Below are positions 61,633 through 64,000 of a stretch of 64,000 nucleotides of DNA, in pieces. Every line of letters begins with the position of its first letter. Within the stretch, counting starts at the first letter, position 1. The notes under the pieces were generated by a model. That model did not search any database, was not told where the DNA came from, and saw only the letters and a list, made by a program, of their open reading frames with translations. The stretch is from DATEDA01 sp963744255. Its GTDB lineage: Bacteria; Pseudomonadota; Gammaproteobacteria; Burkholderiales; SG8-39. A program made the position numbers and the translations under genes. The DNA lies in NCBI GenBank assembly GCA_963744255.1, contig CAVUSZ010000048.1:1-64000 (forward strand), given 5' to 3'.

Positions 61633-63395
61633 GGGTGGGCGGGCTCCGGTCGCGGCAGCGTCTGGCATTCCTCGAAGATGCGCGCGCTGCAGCGCCCGCA
61701 GGTGCCGCGGTCGAGGCGCTCGAAGATCGTCTTGATCGCCTGGTACTTCGTCTCGAAGACGTTCTCCGCGCCGATCTCGGCGAGCTGGCCGGTGCGCACG
61801 AGCCGCTCGAGGATAGGCGGCCGCAGGCCGTGTAGGTAGAGCCCGCCGCCCGCCGCGCGCCGTCGGCGCGCTTCCCCGGCGAGCACCTCGCCGCCGGCGA
61901 GGTCGATGTAGTTGACTCCCTTGCACAGCAGGAGCAGATGCTTCTGCTCCGGACGTTCGGCACGGAGCTCGTCGAACGTCTGCTCCGCATGATCGACGGC
62001 GCCGAAGTAGAGCCCGCCTTCCAGACGCACCATTTTCAGTTGCGGGCATTCGTCGAGACCCGGCTCGAGCTCCATCCATTTTCGCGTCTCGGCACGCGGG
62101 TTCGGCACCACCGGCACTAACCGCGGCTGCGAGGTCTTGTAGACGTAGATGCCGAGCGACAACAGCACGCCGAAGAGGATCGCGAGGTCGAGGTTCATCA
62201 GCAGCGTCGCGGCGACGGTCACGCCAAGCACCGCGGCCTCGCCGCCACCGGCGTGCACGATGTGCTGCATCTGTCTGAGGTCCACGAGCCGCCACGCGAT
62301 GAGGAGCAGCACGCCGGCCATCGCCGCGTAGGGGAGGTACGCGACGAGCGGCGCCACGGCGAGCACGATCAGGGCCAGGAATCCCGCCGCGGCAACCGCG
62401 GCGAGCGGCGTCCGCGCCCCGGCCTCGTAGTTCGCCATCGAGCGGTTGAACGAACCGCACGACGGGAAGCCGGAAAAGAAGCTCGCCGCGATGTTGGAGA
62501 GCCCCTGGCCGACGAACTCGCGGTTGGAGTCGAGCCGTTGTCCGGAGCGCAGCGCGATCGACCGCGCGACCGAGATCGATTCGATCAGGCACAGCGCGGT
62601 GACCGCGACCGCGACGCCGACGATCGGCTGCACGAGGTCGAGCTGGAAGGTGGGATAGGAGAACGGCGGCAGCGCGCCCGGCAGCGGACCAAGCGCCCGG
62701 ATGCCGGTGACGTCGGCGCCGACCGCGGCGTTGAACCCGTACGCCGCCAGGCCGCCCGCCACGACGGCGATCAGCGGATAGGGAACGCGCTTCACGAACC
62801 GCTGGGACGCGAGGCCGACTGCGATGGTGATCGCGGCGACGAGCGTCGGGTACACGTTGATCTCGGCGAGATGGGTCAGGAAGTACCGCCAGGTGCTCAG
62901 GAACGCGCCGCGCGGAATCGACATCCCGAAGAGCTCGCCGAGCTGGGTGGTCGCGATCAGGATCCCCACTCCGGTCGAGAACGCGACGACGACGGTGTGG
63001 GAGATGAAGTTCGCCACCGCGCCCAGCCGGAACAGCCCGACGGCGGCGAGCGCGACGCCGACGATGAACGCCAGCGTGAGTACCGCCTGCACGTACTCCG
63101 GGGAACCGGGCGCGACGATCGGCGACAGCGTCGCGAATACCACGAGGGAGATCGCGTTGGTGGGCCCGGAGATCGAGTGCCACGACGACCCGAACAGCGC
63201 GGCGACCGCGGTCGGCACCATGGCGCAATAGAGGCCGTACTCCGGCGGCAGTCCCAGAAGCGTCGCGTACGCGATGCCTTGCGGCAGCACCACGATCGCG
63301 CCGATCAGCCCGGCGAGCAGGTCGGCGCGCAGGGTCTCGGCTGTGACCTTCGGCCACGAGCGCGCGAACCGGAGAAGGGGGTTCCACGCGGCCAA
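61629..63395 (-). CDS. SulP family inorganic anion transporter with STAS domain
   Basis: A 588-residue SLC26/SulP permease. The membrane part (about residues 15-410) has 12-14 hydrophobic segments with GLIGAIVVLPQGIAYATLLG and PPEYGLYCAMVPT, the SulP signature. A cytoplasmic STAS domain spans about 455-560 (MVRLEGGLYFGAVDHAEQTF, GVNYIDLAGGEVL). The tail carries a Cys cluster, CGRCSARIFEEC near residue 575, an unusual ending. It carries sulfate, bicarbonate or other anions. It starts nine bases after the aldolase-family gene, and its stop overlaps the MetE-like gene. Confidence 0.92.
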   Translation of the reverse strand: MAAWNPLLRFARSWPKVTAETLRADLLAGLIGAIVVLPQGIAYATLLGLPPEYGLYCAMVPTAVAALFGSSWHSISGPTNAISLVVFATLSPIVAPGSPEYVQAVLTLAFIVGVALAAVGLFRLGAVANFISHTVVVAFSTGVGILIATTQLGELFGMSIPRGAFLSTWRYFLTHLAEINVYPTLVAAITIAVGLASQRFVKRVPYPLIAVVAGGLAAYGFNAAVGADVTGIRALGPLPGALPPFSYPTFQLDLVQPIVGVAVAVTALCLIESISVARSIALRSGQRLDSNREFVGQGLSNIAASFFSGFPSCGSFNRSMANYEAGARTPLAAVAAAGFLALIVLAVAPLVAYLPYAAMAGVLLLIAWRLVDLRQMQHIVHAGGGEAAVLGVTVAATLLMNLDLAILFGVLLSLGIYVYKTSQPRLVPVVPNPRAETRKWMELEPGLDECPQLKMVRLEGGLYFGAVDHAEQTFDELRAERPEQKHLLLLCKGVNYIDLAGGEVLAGEARRRRAAGGGLYLHGLRPPILERLVRTGQLAEIGAENVFETKYQAIKTIFERLDRGTCGRCSARIFEECQTLPRPEPAHP

Positions 63396-63404
63396 GCCGC
63401 GCTC

Positions 63405-64000
63405 CTAACCCGCGTATTTCGCGCGCAGCTCCGCCACCTGCTCCGGCGTGAGCAGGCGCACCCTCTCGCCGCGCAACGCGAGGAAGAGCCTCGCCGTCGC
63501 TTCGAGCTCCTCGACCGCGTCGGCCGCGGCCGCGAGCGTGCTGCCGGCGACGACCGGGCCGTGGTTCGCGAGCAGCACCGCGTGGTGCTTCCCGGCGAAG
63601 GCGCGCACCGCGTCGGCGAGCTCGAGGTCGCCGGGCGCGTAGTAGGGCACGAGCGGCAGGCGGCCGATCCGCATCACGTAGTACGCGGTGAGCGGAGGAA
63701 GCACGTCGGTCGCATCGACGTCGGCAAGCACCGACACCGCGACCGAGTGCGTCGAGTGCAGATGCACTACGGCGCCGTTCTGCTTGCGCTCCTGGTACAT
63801 CGCGAGGTGCAGGAAGTTCTCCTTCGAGGGCGCGTCGCCCGCCAGGAGCTTGCCGTTCCAGTCGAGCTTCGAAAGTCGCGCCGGGTCGAGCCGGCCGAGA
63901 TTCGAGCCGGTGGGCGTCAGCAGCCACCCGTCATCGAGTTTGGCGCTGATATTGCCGGTCGAGCCGTGTGTCAGGCCGCGGTCGTAGATCGACCGGCCGA
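63405..64000 (-). CDS. otnC: Class II aldolase/adducin family protein, 3-oxo-tetronate 4-phosphate decarboxylase-like (5' end outside window)
   Basis: The 198 visible codons begin within the first helix: GRSIYDRGLTHGSTGNISAK and WLLTPTGSNLGRLDPARLSK, the class II aldolase substrate loop. LHLAMYQERKQNGAVVHLHSTHS carries the HLHSTHS zinc-binding His pair. YYVMRIGRLPLVPYYAPGD and LLANHGPVVAG with the third His follow. The sequence pattern is that of OtnC, which decarboxylates 3-oxo-tetronate 4-phosphate to dihydroxyacetone phosphate in four-carbon acid sugar catabolism, rather than fuculose aldolase. About 15-20 residues are missing. The tight operon with sulP and the MetE-like gene is not typical of otn clusters. 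Confidence 0.85.
   Translation of the reverse strand, partial: GRSIYDRGLTHGSTGNISAKLDDGWLLTPTGSNLGRLDPARLSKLDWNGKLLAGDAPSKENFLHLAMYQERKQNGAVVHLHSTHSVAVSVLADVDATDVLPPLTAYYVMRIGRLPLVPYYAPGDLELADAVRAFAGKHHAVLLANHGPVVAGSTLAAAADAVEELEATARLFLALRGERVRLLTPEQVAELRAKYAG

Overview
The window looks like chromosomal DNA of a GC-rich betaproteobacterium, probably a Burkholderiales relative. The evidence is a full H+-ATP synthase operon in the order I-B-E-F-H-A-G-D-C, four solitary Bug/TctC-type receptors, two TRAP transporter sets, CaiB/BaiF and class II aldolase genes, and dense catabolic operons joined by ATGA/GTGA overlaps. No rRNA, tRNA, CRISPR array or insertion sequence was found.

Layout. 1-5.8 kb: a leftward operon (CocE hydrolase, zeta-type GST isomerase, alpha/beta hydrolase, ABC receptor), then rightward genes for a 3-hydroxyisobutyrate dehydrogenase-like enzyme, a Rieske ferredoxin and a frameshifted fumarylacetoacetate hydrolase. 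5.8-13 kb: an accessory stretch with a broken REC-LuxR regulator, a large HExxH protein, a PAP2/haloperoxidase-like protein with a Gly-Ala tract, and an adenylate cyclase with TPR repeats, all carrying frameshifts. 13.1-20.6 kb: a leftward aromatic catabolism and uptake cluster (two flavin monooxygenases, DUF2783 protein, TRAP DctPQM, VOC protein, hydrolase). 20.7-28 kb: the atp operon. 28.2-34.4 kb: cstA-ybdD, then kynA-kynU-glpD. 34.4-38.8 kb: a second TRAP operon, a HAD phosphatase and a TauE/SafE remnant. 38.8-46.3 kb: a leftward malonyl-CoA decarboxylase/Bug receptor/CoA-transferase operon, two more Bug receptors, an enoyl-CoA hydratase remnant and a serine-glyoxylate aminotransferase. 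46.4-54 kb: a DsbA-family protein, a fused GlcD-GlcF-like oxidoreductase, a ClpP/SDH-like membrane protease, TauE/SafE, YdcH-like, lgt and an MFS exporter. 54-64 kb: Bug receptor and hydrolase, ilvD, a DUF4394 lipoprotein, an orphan ParA, a VapBC pair, and an otnC-sulP-core MetE operon.

How genes work together. The ring hydroxylases, the zeta GST and the FAH-family enzyme could supply parts of a gentisate-type pathway, but no ring-cleavage dioxygenase of that pathway is present. The malonyl-CoA decarboxylase operon reads as uptake, CoA activation and decarboxylation of malonate or a similar acid. The aminotransferase and the fused flavin/Fe-S oxidoreductase fit glycolate-glyoxylate metabolism. 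Tryptophan dioxygenase and a kynureninase-like enzyme are coupled to GlpD.

Quality note. About fifteen apparent single-base indels interrupt otherwise well conserved frames, including the essential atpG. Several lie in G or C runs, so many broken genes here are probably assembly errors and not true pseudogenes. Ten of them fall between 5.4 and 15 kb.
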